64,000 nucleotides of DNA from Hymenobacter sp. CRA2 (GCF_002007105.1 NZ_MVBC01000008.1:186001-250000), one strand, 5' to 3'; shown: positions 54,536 to 63,571, numbered from the stretch's first letter. Program-made: numbers and translations. Notes: generated from the letters alone by a model not told the origin.

Positions 54536-54977
54536 AAGCAGTTAAAATTGTTGTTGGAAAGATATTGTACTCAGCACGCGGAAGCGTAAACAATCACTAC
54601 TGGTATCAGACTTTACAACAGGAGTTATTTAGCGCTAGAATAGTTGCAAAGCATCTAATTGCCCACTATTCGTCTGACTTTTAAAGAGGATCTGTACTGG
54701 TAGCATCTCGTTGAAAATCAGATGCAGGGTTAAAGTCAAGAGCAGAAAACTCTAGGATGCTACTCCTATTGCCTAGGCGGTCAGCGCATAACCACATCAA
54801 GGCACGACTCATTTATAGCAATGACAATGAGCCAAAATAGAAAATGATTAGACTTTACTTATGTAGGTTATTTATGCGTAGATAATTGAAATACAGTTAT
54901 TAATGCGTGTGATGGAGGGCTTTAGATATTGGGACTTCATTAACCATCAGACCAAGGTATCCTTGTAGCTTAGCCGC
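54536..54977. other. AT-rich intergenic stretch
   Basis: 442 bases clearly richer in A and T than the rest of the window, between divergent genes. No open coding pattern, tRNA or strong hairpin seen. A TATCCTTG (54958-54965), 12 bases before the next start, is one base off the -7 box. It could be a long regulatory region or a remnant of lost DNA. Confidence 0.5.
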
Positions 54978-56534
54978 ATGGATGACCTACGGACCACCCT
55001 CGCCACTTTTTCGCCCGATGACCGGAAGGAGTTTCTGCGTTTTCTGCAGCGGCAGCGCCGCAAGGAGAAAGGCCGCAAGGATGCGCAGCTCTGCGAACTG
55101 CTGTGGCACAAGCGCGACTACAGCACCGCCGAGTTGCTGGCCCAGCTCTACCCGCCCGACGACCCCAACGCCGTGGCTTACTACGCCCTGCGCAAGCGGC
55201 TGCTGCGCCAGGTCACCGACTTCCTGCTGCTCAAGCAGCGCGACCAGGACCTGACCGCGGCCTCCACCGTGCGCGGCCAGCTCAGCCTCGCGCAGTATCT
55301 GTTCGATGCCGACATTCCGCGGCTGGCCTGGGCTACCCTGCGCAAGGCCGAGAAACTGGCCAGCCAGAACGAGCAGTACGAACTGCTCAACACCGTGTAC
55401 AACCTGCAAATCGAGCACGCGCACGGCGAACATGCCGAGCCGCTCGACGACATCATCCGGCGCCGCAACCGCAACAAGCCCGCCGCCGACGAGGAAGAAC
55501 GCGCCGCCATTGCCTACAGCCTGATGCGTGCCCGCCTGCGCCAGGCGCGCACCCAGGGCCGCTCCGGCGGCCCGGTAGCTTTCGACCAGATCATGCAGGA
55601 CATCCTGCGCGAGTACGACTTGCAGGAAGCCTTTGCCCGGCGGCCTTCGCTGCTGTACCGCCTGCTTTCCATTGCCCGCTCGGCCATGCTGGTGCGCCGG
55701 GATTTTGCCTCCTTCGAGCCCTTTGTGCGGCGCTGCTACCACCTCATGGAAAAGCGCCACGGCTTTCAGGCGGCCCACCGCGAGTACCAGCTAGGCCTGC
55801 TCTACATGATTGCACACGCTCTGTACCGCAACCGCCGCTTCGATGAATCGGTGCAGTACCTGGAGCAGTTGCACCAGCTTATCCGCACCGGGCCGCGTAG
55901 CCACCACAACGAGTTTTACCCCCGCTACATCTTCCTGCTGGCCGCCAACCTGGCCTTTCAGCGCCGCAACGCCGAGAGCATCCGCCTGCTGGAAGAGCTG
56001 CTGCGCACGCATCCGCTCAACCCCCGCGACCAGATGACGGCCCGCCTCGGCCTGGGCTTCCACTACTTCGCCGAGGGGCAGTTTCAGCGCACCAGCCACA
56101 CGCTGATGGCCATTGGCCGCTCCGACCACTGGTGCGAGGAGAAAATGGGCGTGGAGTGGCTGCTCAACAAAAACCTCGGCGAGCTGCTCACCCAGCTCGA
56201 AATGGGCAACTCCGACGTGGCCACCCACCGCCTGCGCGCCGTGGAGCGCCTCGTGCGCGACCGGTTCGGGGCCGACGGCGGCTCGTACCGCTACATCCTG
56301 AGTTACCTCTCGCTGGTGCGCGACATCCTCGACGACCCCTCCGCCCCCAGCCAGCCCGGGTTTGCGGCGCGCGTGGCCGAAATGCCGCGCTTCCTGCCCC
56401 TGGAGCGGGAAGACCTGCAGGCGCTGAGCTTCTACGCCTGGTTGCGGGCCCGCATGGACGGCCGGCCCTACTACGACGTGCTGGTCGAGCTGGCCGCCGC
56501 GCAGCCCCAGGCAGCTGCGCCGATACCTGCCTGA
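54978..56534 (+). CDS. Helical repeat (TPR-like) protein, conserved unknown
   Basis: 518 aa, soluble, almost wholly helical. The N-terminal segment (about 1-95) is highly charged with FLRFLQRQRRKEKG. The middle and C-terminal parts show helix pairs of TPR size (LARLAWATLRKAEKLA-like, RFDESVQYLEQLHQLI, RNAESIRLLEELLRTHP, LGLGFHYFAEGQFQRTSHTL). Proteins of this form are widespread single-copy unknowns in Hymenobacter-type genomes. No catalytic motif. It may act as a scaffold. The stop is close to a hairpin shared with the convergent lipoprotein gene. Confidence 0.75.
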   Translation: MDDLRTTLATFSPDDRKEFLRFLQRQRRKEKGRKDAQLCELLWHKRDYSTAELLAQLYPPDDPNAVAYYALRKRLLRQVTDFLLLKQRDQDLTAASTVRGQLSLAQYLFDADIPRLAWATLRKAEKLASQNEQYELLNTVYNLQIEHAHGEHAEPLDDIIRRRNRNKPAADEEERAAIAYSLMRARLRQARTQGRSGGPVAFDQIMQDILREYDLQEAFARRPSLLYRLLSIARSAMLVRRDFASFEPFVRRCYHLMEKRHGFQAAHREYQLGLLYMIAHALYRNRRFDESVQYLEQLHQLIRTGPRSHHNEFYPRYIFLLAANLAFQRRNAESIRLLEELLRTHPLNPRDQMTARLGLGFHYFAEGQFQRTSHTLMAIGRSDHWCEEKMGVEWLLNKNLGELLTQLEMGNSDVATHRLRAVERLVRDRFGADGGSYRYILSYLSLVRDILDDPSAPSQPGFAARVAEMPRFLPLEREDLQALSFYAWLRARMDGRPYYDVLVELAAAQPQAAAPIPA

Positions 56535-56554
56535 CCCAAGCCTGCCTAAAACGA

Positions 56555-56586
56555 CAGCGGCCTACCCCGGAAAGGGCAGGCCGCTG
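56555..56586. terminator. Hairpin between convergent genes
   Basis: Arms 56555-56567 and 56574-56586, 13 bp with one mismatch. Weak T content. Confidence 0.6.
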
Positions 56587-56605
56587 CGTAAATGCGAAAA
56601 AGCAA

Positions 56606-56899
56606 TTACTTCTTCTCGGGCGTTTCTTCTACTACGCCGTTGGCGGGCTGGTTTTTCACCACAGCCGTGTCGCCATTTTCCGGGGTAGCCATTTCGTTGG
56701 CAGCGTCTTTGGTCGAAGCAGCGGCGTTGTCCACGGCATTTTCGGTAGCGTTGGCAGCGGCTTCGGTGTTGGCGGCAGCGTCGTTAGCAGCGCTTTCGGC
56801 GGTGGCTTCGGCGTTGTCCTGGGTTTTTTCGCTGCACGAGGTGGTAGCGAAAACGGCGAAAGCGGCTACGGCCAGCAGGGTTTTGAAGGTCATTTTCAT
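56606..56899 (-). CDS. Small Ala-rich lipoprotein
   Basis: 97 aa. Start MKMTFKTLLAVAAFAVFATTSC with lipobox TTSC (Cys about residue 22). The mature chain is Ala/Asn/Glu-rich with a repeating helix pattern (AAANTEAAANATENAVDNAA), like small entericidin- or YtxH-style stress proteins, then a short Pro tail. No clear function. ATG at 56899 chosen for the signal sequence; the longer frame from 57001 adds unrelated residues. Confidence 0.75.
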   Translation of the reverse strand: MKMTFKTLLAVAAFAVFATTSCSEKTQDNAEATAESAANDAAANTEAAANATENAVDNAAASTKDAANEMATPENGDTAVVKNQPANGVVEETPEKK

Positions 56900-57027
56900 G
56901 GTAGTAGGTTGTTTCGGTGGGGTAATCGTGACCTTTATGCCGATGAGCTGCCGAAGGTAACCCACCCCGCGCCCGAACGCCCCAGGCGCGGGCGCGTACA
57001 AGGCGCCGAATAGACGGTTTCGGCTCG

Positions 57028-57035
57028 TACGTTTG
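57028..57035 (+). promoter_or_regulatory. -7 box directly before a secreted-protein gene
   Basis: TACGTTTG ending 4 bases before the ATG at 57040. Since that ATG begins a signal peptide, the start is secure, which makes this the best case for a leaderless message in the window. Confidence 0.55.
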
Positions 57036-57039
57036 CCTT

Positions 57040-57483
57040 ATGTTTTCACCGCGTGGTTTTTTACTTCCGCTGAGTTTCTGTCTAGGCTTGGCTCTTTCGG
57101 CCGCTGCCCAGGGCTCCGACGACGGGTTTCTGCGCCGCAACGGCACCACGTACCTCGTGCGGCACGGGCAGTTGCGCCCGCTCATGCGCGAAGTGCACTT
57201 GCCCAACGGCCGTACCGTCACGCCCGAAGGGTTTGTGCTATCCGCCGATGGCCAGCGCACCGCCCTGGCCGAGGGACAGGGCTGCGACCTGCGCGGCGTG
57301 CCAGTTTCGGGCCGGCAGCAGAGCAATGGCGCTTGGGCGCTGGGCTCCGCCACGGCGCAGCCCCGGCCAGTGCCAGCGGCGTATCAGCCATACGCCGAGC
57401 AGCTGTGGCGGCTGCCACCGGGGCAGCGCAAAAAGCTGCTGAAGCACCTGGGCAAGAAGCACGGCCGCAAACACGACCACTAG
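57040..57483 (+). CDS. Small secreted protein, DUF6799-like
   Basis: 147 aa. Signal peptide MFSPRGFLLPLSFCLGLALSAAAQ. Two similar short units follow: DGFLRRNGTTYLVRHGQLRPLMREVHLPNG and then VTPEGFVLSADGQRTALAEGQ, a pattern I associate with DUF6799, seen in Bacteroidota envelope proteins. The C-terminus is basic and His-rich (KKLLKHLGKKHGRKHDH) and could bind metal or DNA. Function unknown; the DUF name is from memory. Confidence 0.7.
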   Translation: MFSPRGFLLPLSFCLGLALSAAAQGSDDGFLRRNGTTYLVRHGQLRPLMREVHLPNGRTVTPEGFVLSADGQRTALAEGQGCDLRGVPVSGRQQSNGAWALGSATAQPRPVPAAYQPYAEQLWRLPPGQRKKLLKHLGKKHGRKHDH

Positions 57484-57585
57484 GCTGCGTCTGACCAGTC
57501 GGTAAAAGCTTTCCTAAGCGTCCTGCTGAACGGATCGAAGCAGGAACGCTCCAGTGTTATCAGACCCCGTCCGGCCCGCCGCGCA

Positions 57586-59559
57586 CTACGGTTTTACTTC
57601 CTCGGCGTCCTTGTCAATGTAAAAGCTGCGCCCGTGCTGACGTACGCGGGCTTTGCCGTCGGTAAAATCTGTGGCCTGCTCGTAGCGGCCAAACGGGGCC
57701 GTGTCGTGACGGGTGGTGTCGGTGAGGTAGTCGCGGTCGATAAAGGTGTACGTGCCGTTTTTGCGCACGCGGGCCAGCCCGTCATGAAACGGGTACGCTT
57801 CCTGAAACAGCCGCGGGTGCTCCGGTACGCCGGCATCGGGCCCGCTGATGTAAAACCAGCCGCGGCGGTCGAGCACTGGCGCGTAGCCTTCCGAAAAGTC
57901 GTAGGCGTTGTAGAAGTAGTGGCTGAATTCCTCTCCGTTCTGATCGATGAAGGTGTACAGCTGACCGATGCGCACCCGGGCGTAGCCTTCAGCGTAGGAA
58001 TTGAGCGCGTCATAGGTTGGCGGCACCACCTCCTCGCCTTCAGGATTCACCGCGCCAAAGGCCCCATCCTGCTCCACCACGGCCCGGTCTTCCTGAAACG
58101 GCTGTACTGAGCTGTACTTGGCCTCTATCACGGGCTTGTCGTGCTTGCTGAAGCCCCAGCGGCCGTTGGCCTGATACGGTTCCGGAGGTACGCGGGTAAA
58201 GCCCTGGGTACCCAGCCAGATCATAGCGCCAAAGCCAAGAACCGCCAGCCCGACCATGGCCAGCCAATGATCCGTCGCCAGGCCGCGCCGCCGCAGCTTC
58301 TGTCCCCATTCCCGCAAGGGCAAGCGGCTTAGCCAAGCGCGCAGGCGTTCCGGTAGCGGCGAAGCGCCCGCCGGGCGCGGGGCAGCGGGGGAAGACGCAG
58401 TGGCGGACGGCGGAGCTTGGGTGGTAGGTGTGGGCGCTGCAGCTACCTTAGGCGCTACCACAGTCGCTGCCACCGAATCGGGAATGGAAGCGGCTGTCGA
58501 TTGCGCGGGCGCTGGAGCAGTTTGGAGCCGCTGAATCAGTTGCTCAAGCGCGTTGATCTTCGCGTCGAGGTCCTGGTTACGGCGCTGCCATTCGGCCTGG
58601 GAGGTCTGCCGCCGGGATTCTTCGGCTTCGTGCGCACGGTTTTCAGCCGCCAGCCGCGCCTGCAGTTCGGCCGTGTTGGGAGCTGCTTGCTGCTGTGCCT
58701 GCGCGAGTTCGGCACGCAGCTGCGCAATGCTGTGTTCCCGAGCTGCTTCGCGGGCTTCAATGGCGCGTAGCTGCTCGGCTAGTTGCTGCTGCAGCTCCAC
58801 CTGCTGCGCTTCCAGCTCGTGTTTGCGGTCTTCGCCGCGGGCGGCCAGGGCATAGGTATCGGGCGGCAGCTCGTCCACGTCTTCAGCTCCCAGCCAGCGC
58901 CACAGCTGGCGGGCGGTGTTTTGCATCACCGTGCCCAGCGTAGGGGCGTCGGCAGTGGGTTCCGTCGGCAAGAGGGAAGCACTGGGCGCCACAGCCGTAG
59001 CGGCTTGCAGCCCATCAGCGAGCTGGCTGATGTCGGCCGCCGTCAGGTCAATTTCCGGAGTAGCCAGCTGCGCCAGGCGGCGGGGCAGGCGCCCGAGGTC
59101 GGCTACCAGTTGCAGTTGGCGGGCTTCGGGGGCGGTGCTCATGCTGACTTCCACGTCCGCCGCGAAACGCACGGGCTCGGCCGCCAGCCACAGGCCAGTA
59201 ACGAAACGTGGGTTAACGGCATCGGGCGGCAGCCACGGGCCCAGCAGCTGCAGCAGGGCCGGCTGCAGCTGCTGAAACTGCTGAAACGGATTGTCGGGCA
59301 GCGGCTGGCCGTTGAGCAGCCACGGGGCGCCAGCAAAGTCGGGGATACTCAGCAGGCCCCCGCCGGGGTGGAGCAGCAGCACCGTGAGGCTGTGCGGACG
59401 CACCACCACGGCATCGGCCACGGCGCCATTGGGCAGCGGTACCTGGCCGGCCAACAGCGTGGGCGGTGTCGCGGGAGTGTCCAACGTGGCCCAGACGGCC
59501 TCGAACAGGCGTTGCCGGGCCGCGTCGGGAAAGGGAGCAGGTAGGAAAACGTGCAGCAT
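57586..59559 (-). CDS. Membrane protein: NERD-like N-terminus, coiled coil, TM helix, WG repeats
   Basis: 657 aa. Residues about 1-150 read like a nuclease-related (NERD-type) or similar alpha/beta domain (VADAVVVRPHSLTVLLLHPGGGLLSI). About 245-350 is a Glu/Gln/Ala coiled coil, about 355-405 a Pro/Ala linker, about 432-450 a membrane helix (LAMVGLAVLGFGAMIWLG). The C-terminal 190 residues are WG-type repeats (NGRWGFSKHDKPVIEAKYSSVQ, DGAFGAVNPEGEEVVPPTYD, and later units), usually outside the membrane. The combination suggests linking a sensor domain to an internal one. The NERD call is weak; the rest is clear. Confidence 0.72.
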   Translation of the reverse strand: MLHVFLPAPFPDAARQRLFEAVWATLDTPATPPTLLAGQVPLPNGAVADAVVVRPHSLTVLLLHPGGGLLSIPDFAGAPWLLNGQPLPDNPFQQFQQLQPALLQLLGPWLPPDAVNPRFVTGLWLAAEPVRFAADVEVSMSTAPEARQLQLVADLGRLPRRLAQLATPEIDLTAADISQLADGLQAATAVAPSASLLPTEPTADAPTLGTVMQNTARQLWRWLGAEDVDELPPDTYALAARGEDRKHELEAQQVELQQQLAEQLRAIEAREAAREHSIAQLRAELAQAQQQAAPNTAELQARLAAENRAHEAEESRRQTSQAEWQRRNQDLDAKINALEQLIQRLQTAPAPAQSTAASIPDSVAATVVAPKVAAAPTPTTQAPPSATASSPAAPRPAGASPLPERLRAWLSRLPLREWGQKLRRRGLATDHWLAMVGLAVLGFGAMIWLGTQGFTRVPPEPYQANGRWGFSKHDKPVIEAKYSSVQPFQEDRAVVEQDGAFGAVNPEGEEVVPPTYDALNSYAEGYARVRIGQLYTFIDQNGEEFSHYFYNAYDFSEGYAPVLDRRGWFYISGPDAGVPEHPRLFQEAYPFHDGLARVRKNGTYTFIDRDYLTDTTRHDTAPFGRYEQATDFTDGKARVRQHGRSFYIDKDAEEVKP

Positions 59560-59697
59560 GTAGCAGCGTAGGTGGCCAGCGGAGCCGGCCGCCGCCGGAA
59601 AAGCGCGGGGTGCGCTTCTGAACTCAACTTTTTGGAATCAGGCGAAGTATACGCAAACGGCCGCCGCCCTTGTTCGACTGTTTTTTCTCGCTTCTTT

Positions 59698-60099
59698 ATG
59701 GACTCCCTCACGCCCACCCCCTCCCATACGCCCGAGTTTCAGGCTCCGCTCGACGTCACCGACGGCCAGCATTCGGCCCTAATCGATGACACGCTGGCCT
59801 TGCTGGGCGAAGGCGTGCCCACGCAGGCCAACCAATATGGCCTGACCGAAATCGACCGGTGGGCCGAAGTGCTGCGCTCCAGCGAAAAGCCGGGCCTGGC
59901 CAAGATTATCAAAGAACTGGACAACCTGCGCGAACAGCTCACCAGCAACGACGCGGATTCGCACAGCATCGCCGAAACCCTGGCGACGCTCGGCGCCGAA
60001 ACCAGCAAGGTGGCCGACGACGCTTCGGCCGGCTACGGGCCGCCGCTGGCCCAGCTCGGCAAGCTGCTGATCAAACTCGGCTCCTCCTTGTCGCGCTAA
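59698..60099 (+). CDS. Small helical protein, unknown
   Basis: 133 aa, acidic and helical, with no signal peptide. Recognisable stretches are TEIDRWAEVLRSSEKPGLAK, ELDNLREQL and LAQLGKLLIKLG. The ATG at 59698 (MDSLTPTPSH) is the natural start, as the longer frame from 59572 is rich in Arg and overlaps the region upstream of the divergent WG-repeat gene. No family recognised. A long GC-rich hairpin follows. Confidence 0.7.
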   Translation: MDSLTPTPSHTPEFQAPLDVTDGQHSALIDDTLALLGEGVPTQANQYGLTEIDRWAEVLRSSEKPGLAKIIKELDNLREQLTSNDADSHSIAETLATLGAETSKVADDASAGYGPPLAQLGKLLIKLGSSLSR

Positions 60100-60129
60100 C
60101 GCTCAGCGGCTTAGCTGCACATGTATGCC

Positions 60130-60178
60130 CGACCCGCCGCGCCGGAAGCCTCCGGCTGCGGCGGGTCGCGTATTTTTG
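60130..60178 (+). terminator. Hairpin terminator whose T tract doubles as the next promoter's -7 box
   Basis: A stem of about 16 bp (GACCCGCCGC at 60130-60139 with its complement at 60158-60167, and further inner pairs) is followed after 3 bases by TATTTTTG (60171-60178). Those T residues both end the upstream transcript and match TAnnTTTG for the gene starting at 60185, only 6 bases away. Confidence 0.6.
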
Positions 60179-60184
60179 TGGCCT

Positions 60185-61192
60185 ATGGCAGCTTCTTCTT
60201 CGCCCGACCTGACGCTCTACGACCCGTTTGAGCGCATGCAACTGGTGGCGCCCGCGTGCTTTTTGTGCGGCACGCCCGTCGACCCCGCCCACCAGCACGT
60301 GACGGTGTTTGCCCCGTGGCTGATGCAGCGCTACGGCCTGGCCGACAAGGAAATCCGCCTGCTCGACCAAAGTACCACCACCTTCCGCGAGCTGACCATC
60401 CCGTGCTGCGAGCAGTGCCAGCAGCACGTAGCGGCGGTAGAAGCCCGCGTGGAAGCCGCTACCGCCGCTGACCCCGCCGGCCTGCGCCAGCTCGACGACC
60501 AGACGCTGTTTTTGTGGCTGGGCAAGATGTTCTATGGCATCTTCGTCAACGAGCTGGCGCGCGAGCTGGAGCCACTCATCAAGCCGCGCTACCCGCTGGC
60601 CGAAAACCGCTCGCTGTTTAGCCGCTTCCGCTCCTTTTTCCAGGTGCTGCAGGGCCTGCGTGTGCCTATGCAGTTCGACGACTTCACGCCTGGCTCCGTG
60701 TTCATCCTCGACGTGAATGTGGGCCCCGAAGGGCCCGCCTTCGCCTACGATGATGACCTGGCCACCATGGTCTTCAGCCTGCGCCTCGGCAACGTGGCCA
60801 TCATCAGCTGCCTGCTCGACAACGACATGCTGCGCCACGTGATGCAGCGCGTGTACGATGACGCCCGCACCCGGCCCCTGCACCCGATACAACTAGCTGA
60901 GTTCAAGGCTCGCGTGTACTACGGCGCCTACCTCATCAGCGCCATTCCGGAGTACTTCCCGCGCGCCGTCAAGCCCGGCGACGAGGTGCTGGTGATGGAC
61001 ACCTTCCTAGACGACGTGACCGGTTCGGTGTTCAACCCCTGGGACAACATGGCCTACGCCCAAACATTGGAAGAGCTTTGGCTGCCTTGGAAGATAGAGC
61101 TGCGCACGATTCTGGCCGACCCGCGCGAGCCGATGAGCTACCTCTACGACGACGCTGGGCAGCCCCGTACGATTACCACATTTCCGGCGTAA
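60185..61192 (+). CDS. Conserved protein with HNH-like zinc-binding N-terminus
   Basis: 335 aa, soluble. The first 90 residues carry two cysteine pairs, CFLCG and CCEQC, with an intervening histidine region (HQHVTVFAPWLMQRYGL), as in treble-clef/HNH-like domains that open C..C and close with PCC..C. The HNH catalytic residues are not clearly conserved. The remaining 240 residues are mixed alpha/beta (LFLWLGKMFYGIFVNELARE, QFDDFTPGSVFILDV, YYGAYLISAIPEYF) and match no family I can name. ATG at 60185 chosen, 6 bases after a TATTTTTG box. Probably single-gene. Confidence 0.7.
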   Translation: MAASSSPDLTLYDPFERMQLVAPACFLCGTPVDPAHQHVTVFAPWLMQRYGLADKEIRLLDQSTTTFRELTIPCCEQCQQHVAAVEARVEAATAADPAGLRQLDDQTLFLWLGKMFYGIFVNELARELEPLIKPRYPLAENRSLFSRFRSFFQVLQGLRVPMQFDDFTPGSVFILDVNVGPEGPAFAYDDDLATMVFSLRLGNVAIISCLLDNDMLRHVMQRVYDDARTRPLHPIQLAEFKARVYYGAYLISAIPEYFPRAVKPGDEVLVMDTFLDDVTGSVFNPWDNMAYAQTLEELWLPWKIELRTILADPREPMSYLYDDAGQPRTITTFPA

Positions 61193-61408
61193 GCGCCTGT
61201 CCTGTTGTCTGTAAACCAAGCTGGGCCCTTCCTCTGCGAGCGACGCGGAAGAAGGCCCCGGCCTTGTTGCTGGTCGCTCGTGCGGGCCGGGCATAGTGGC
61301 ACGACCGGGCAAGCATCCCGCAGGCATTAGGCAAATGGGTAGGCAATGCGCTGCTCTACGGCTGCTATTGGCAGCGGCCGATGGCAACGAAGCAAGAATG
61401 AAAGCTGC

Positions 61409-61945
61409 TTAGCCAGCCTGCCATTCCGGCTGAGGAGCCGGGCGGGCGGGTACGGGCGTCAGGCGCACGTTGTGCCACATATCGGACAAGTGCCCCTCGT
61501 TGGCCCCCACGAGCACATCAAAGCAGTGCTTGTGGCGCCGGGCCATGGTATCGTGGATAATATATACGCCGTCGAGCTGCGGCGAAATGCCGCTTATACG
61601 CACCGAGTCGCCGTAAGTGAAGGGGCCGCCCCATTGCTTCAGCAGGTCGCGCGAAAGGGCGGCCCAGCGGCTTTTATGGGTTTGGTGGGGCGAAATGCGG
61701 GAGTTGTCGGCCGTGACGAACGGTTCGTCATCGGTTTGGCCGACTTCGGCCATATAAACGGTGGCCGTTACGTGGTAAGTGGGTAGCTTCTTGGGTGGAT
61801 GATAAGCTACTGGCTTGGAAGCTGGCGCTGGATTCACTGCTGCCACGCGCGGCGCCAGGTGCGCAGTGGGCAAGTGCCGGGGAACAGAAGGAGTAGGAGT
61901 GGGGGTGGGGAGAAAAAGGTACAGCAGAAAAAAGGCGATAGACAT
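61409..61945 (-). CDS. 3D / RlpA-like double-psi barrel protein
   Basis: 178 aa. It begins with a hydrophobic stretch MSIAFFLLYLFLP that may be a signal or anchor, then a Pro-rich linker (about 15-55). The C-terminal domain, from YHVTATVYMAEVGQTDDEP to FDVLVGANEGHL, follows the 3D-domain/double-psi barrel pattern, with Asp residues in TADNSRIS, GDSVRISGISPQLDGVYIIHD and HKHCFDVLV. Relatives cleave or bind peptidoglycan outside the cytoplasm. The ATG at 61945 is plausible. Single gene. Confidence 0.82.
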   Translation of the reverse strand: MSIAFFLLYLFLPTPTPTPSVPRHLPTAHLAPRVAAVNPAPASKPVAYHPPKKLPTYHVTATVYMAEVGQTDDEPFVTADNSRISPHQTHKSRWAALSRDLLKQWGGPFTYGDSVRISGISPQLDGVYIIHDTMARRHKHCFDVLVGANEGHLSDMWHNVRLTPVPARPAPQPEWQAG

Positions 61946-62323
61946 GACGTTAGGGTTCGTGCACTCCCGCTTGCACCTGGGGAGGGTAAGGTCCAGCCGT
62001 CGCGCGACCGGAAATCATATGAATGAAGAAGGCCCGATTGGCCTCGCTTGCCGGGTTCAGAGTTGGTTAAGTTAGGTTTTTATTTGTATTTAATCACAAA
62101 ATTTATTGACTAAATTATATAAATAGCTCGTTGGAGTAGACCAGCAGGCAGAAGAAGTCGTTAAACGGCCGCCTTTCCGGAAAGGTTAGTGCTGAGCCGA
62201 GTAGATGCCGGGCCGCATCAGTAGCCGCTGCCGAACGCGCTGGTAAAAGCCGCGTAGTAAAGCCATTCCTGCTCGGCAGGGAACATGCTGACTTCTTACT
62301 ACCACACCAAACACCGCTTGACT
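61946..62323. other. Divergent intergenic stretch, AT-rich core
   Basis: 378 bases between divergent genes. The core (about 62065-62130) is strongly AT rich and probably holds promoters. No gene or strong hairpin seen. Confidence 0.45.
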
Positions 62324-63511
62324 ATGCGATGCTTCGCTACCATCCACCGGGCCGCTTTAGGGCCCGTGCTGCTTGCTGCCACCTTGGTGGGCTGCAACGC
62401 TGGCGCCGACAAAGGTACGACAACCAATTCAAACGCGTCGGCCGACTCCACTGCCACTGCCAGCGCGGCGCCCGAGGCTCCGGCCAATTCGCCGCTGCAA
62501 CTCGTTGGCGAACTGCGCGAACCGCAATTCGTGGGCGTGGCCGTGCTGCCCGATCAGCGGGTGCTCATCGTGTCGCCGCGCTGGGACTACAACCCCGTCA
62601 ACCCCATTGCCATCCTCGGCCCCGACAACTCCGTGCAGCCCTATCCCGACGCCAAGTGGTGTATGTGGAATGACTCGGTGCGCACCGAGCCGGAGAAGCA
62701 CTGGATCAGTCCACAGGCCGCCACCGTAGACCGCAGCGGTATGCTGTGGGTGCTCGACCCCGCCGCGCCCGGCCTGAAGTACACCGTACCCGGCGGACCG
62801 AAGCTGGTCAAAATCGACCCCAAGACCAACCAAGTGGTGCAGACCATCCGCTTCGACCAGACGGTGGCCCCGCGCAAGTCCTACCTCAACGACGTGCGTA
62901 TCGACCTTGACCACAACTACGCTTACATCACCGAGTCCAGTCAAGGCGGCTTGGTAGTAGTTGATCTGAAGACGCAGAAGGCCCGGCGGGTGTTGACCAA
63001 TCATCCGTCGGTGAAGGCCGAAGACATCCGGCTGAACGTGGAAGGCAACCCCATGCTCGACCCCATGGGCAAGCCCGCCAAGCTGCACTCCGATGGCATT
63101 GCCCTCAGCCGCGACAACCAGCACCTGTACTACCACGCCGTCACCGGCTACACGCTCTACCGCATTCCAACGGCTGCCCTGCGCAATGCTTCGCTCAGCG
63201 AAGCGCAACTAGGGGCGCAAGTGGAAAACCTGGGCAAGACGCCTGCCTGCGACGGGCTGGAAATCGACGCCAACAACAACCTCTACATCACTGCCATCGA
63301 GCAGAATGCCGTGGTGCGCCGCACGCCTGATGGCAAAATCGAGACCCTGGCCAAGGACCCGCGCCTGCAGTGGCCGGATACTTACTTCCTCACGCCGGAT
63401 AATACCTTATACGTTACCGCATCGGCCATCCATAAGACGCCTACCTGGAATAAAGGTGTTGGCAAACAAAACCAGCCGTACCGCCTGTTCAAAATGGCGT
63501 TGCCGAAGTGA
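62324..63511 (+). CDS. Major royal jelly/SMP-30-like beta-propeller lipoprotein
   Basis: 395 aa. Signal sequence MRCFATIHRAALGPVLLAATLVGC with lipobox LVGC (Cys about residue 24) and a Ser/Ala/Thr linker. The mature part is a six-bladed propeller of the royal jelly/yellow type: VAVLPDQRVLIVSPRW, WVLDPAAPGLKYTVPGG, LNDVRIDLDHNYAYITESSQGGLVVVDL, HSDGIALSRDNQHLYYHAVTG, CDGLEIDANNNLYITAIEQN. Bacterial members are often lactonase-like or redox-linked. The substrate is unknown. ATG at 62324 chosen for the signal sequence. Confidence 0.9.
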   Translation: MRCFATIHRAALGPVLLAATLVGCNAGADKGTTTNSNASADSTATASAAPEAPANSPLQLVGELREPQFVGVAVLPDQRVLIVSPRWDYNPVNPIAILGPDNSVQPYPDAKWCMWNDSVRTEPEKHWISPQAATVDRSGMLWVLDPAAPGLKYTVPGGPKLVKIDPKTNQVVQTIRFDQTVAPRKSYLNDVRIDLDHNYAYITESSQGGLVVVDLKTQKARRVLTNHPSVKAEDIRLNVEGNPMLDPMGKPAKLHSDGIALSRDNQHLYYHAVTGYTLYRIPTAALRNASLSEAQLGAQVENLGKTPACDGLEIDANNNLYITAIEQNAVVRRTPDGKIETLAKDPRLQWPDTYFLTPDNTLYVTASAIHKTPTWNKGVGKQNQPYRLFKMALPK

Positions 63512-63538
63512 GTTTCGCGCTATTCCGTATCCTGATGC

Positions 63539-63571
63539 CGGCCCGCCCAACTTTGGGCGGGCCGTTGCGTT
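63539..63571 (+). terminator. Terminator after the propeller lipoprotein gene
   Basis: Arms CGGCCCGCCC (63539-63548) and GGGCGGGCCG (63555-63564), then TTGCGTT. Confidence 0.75.
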
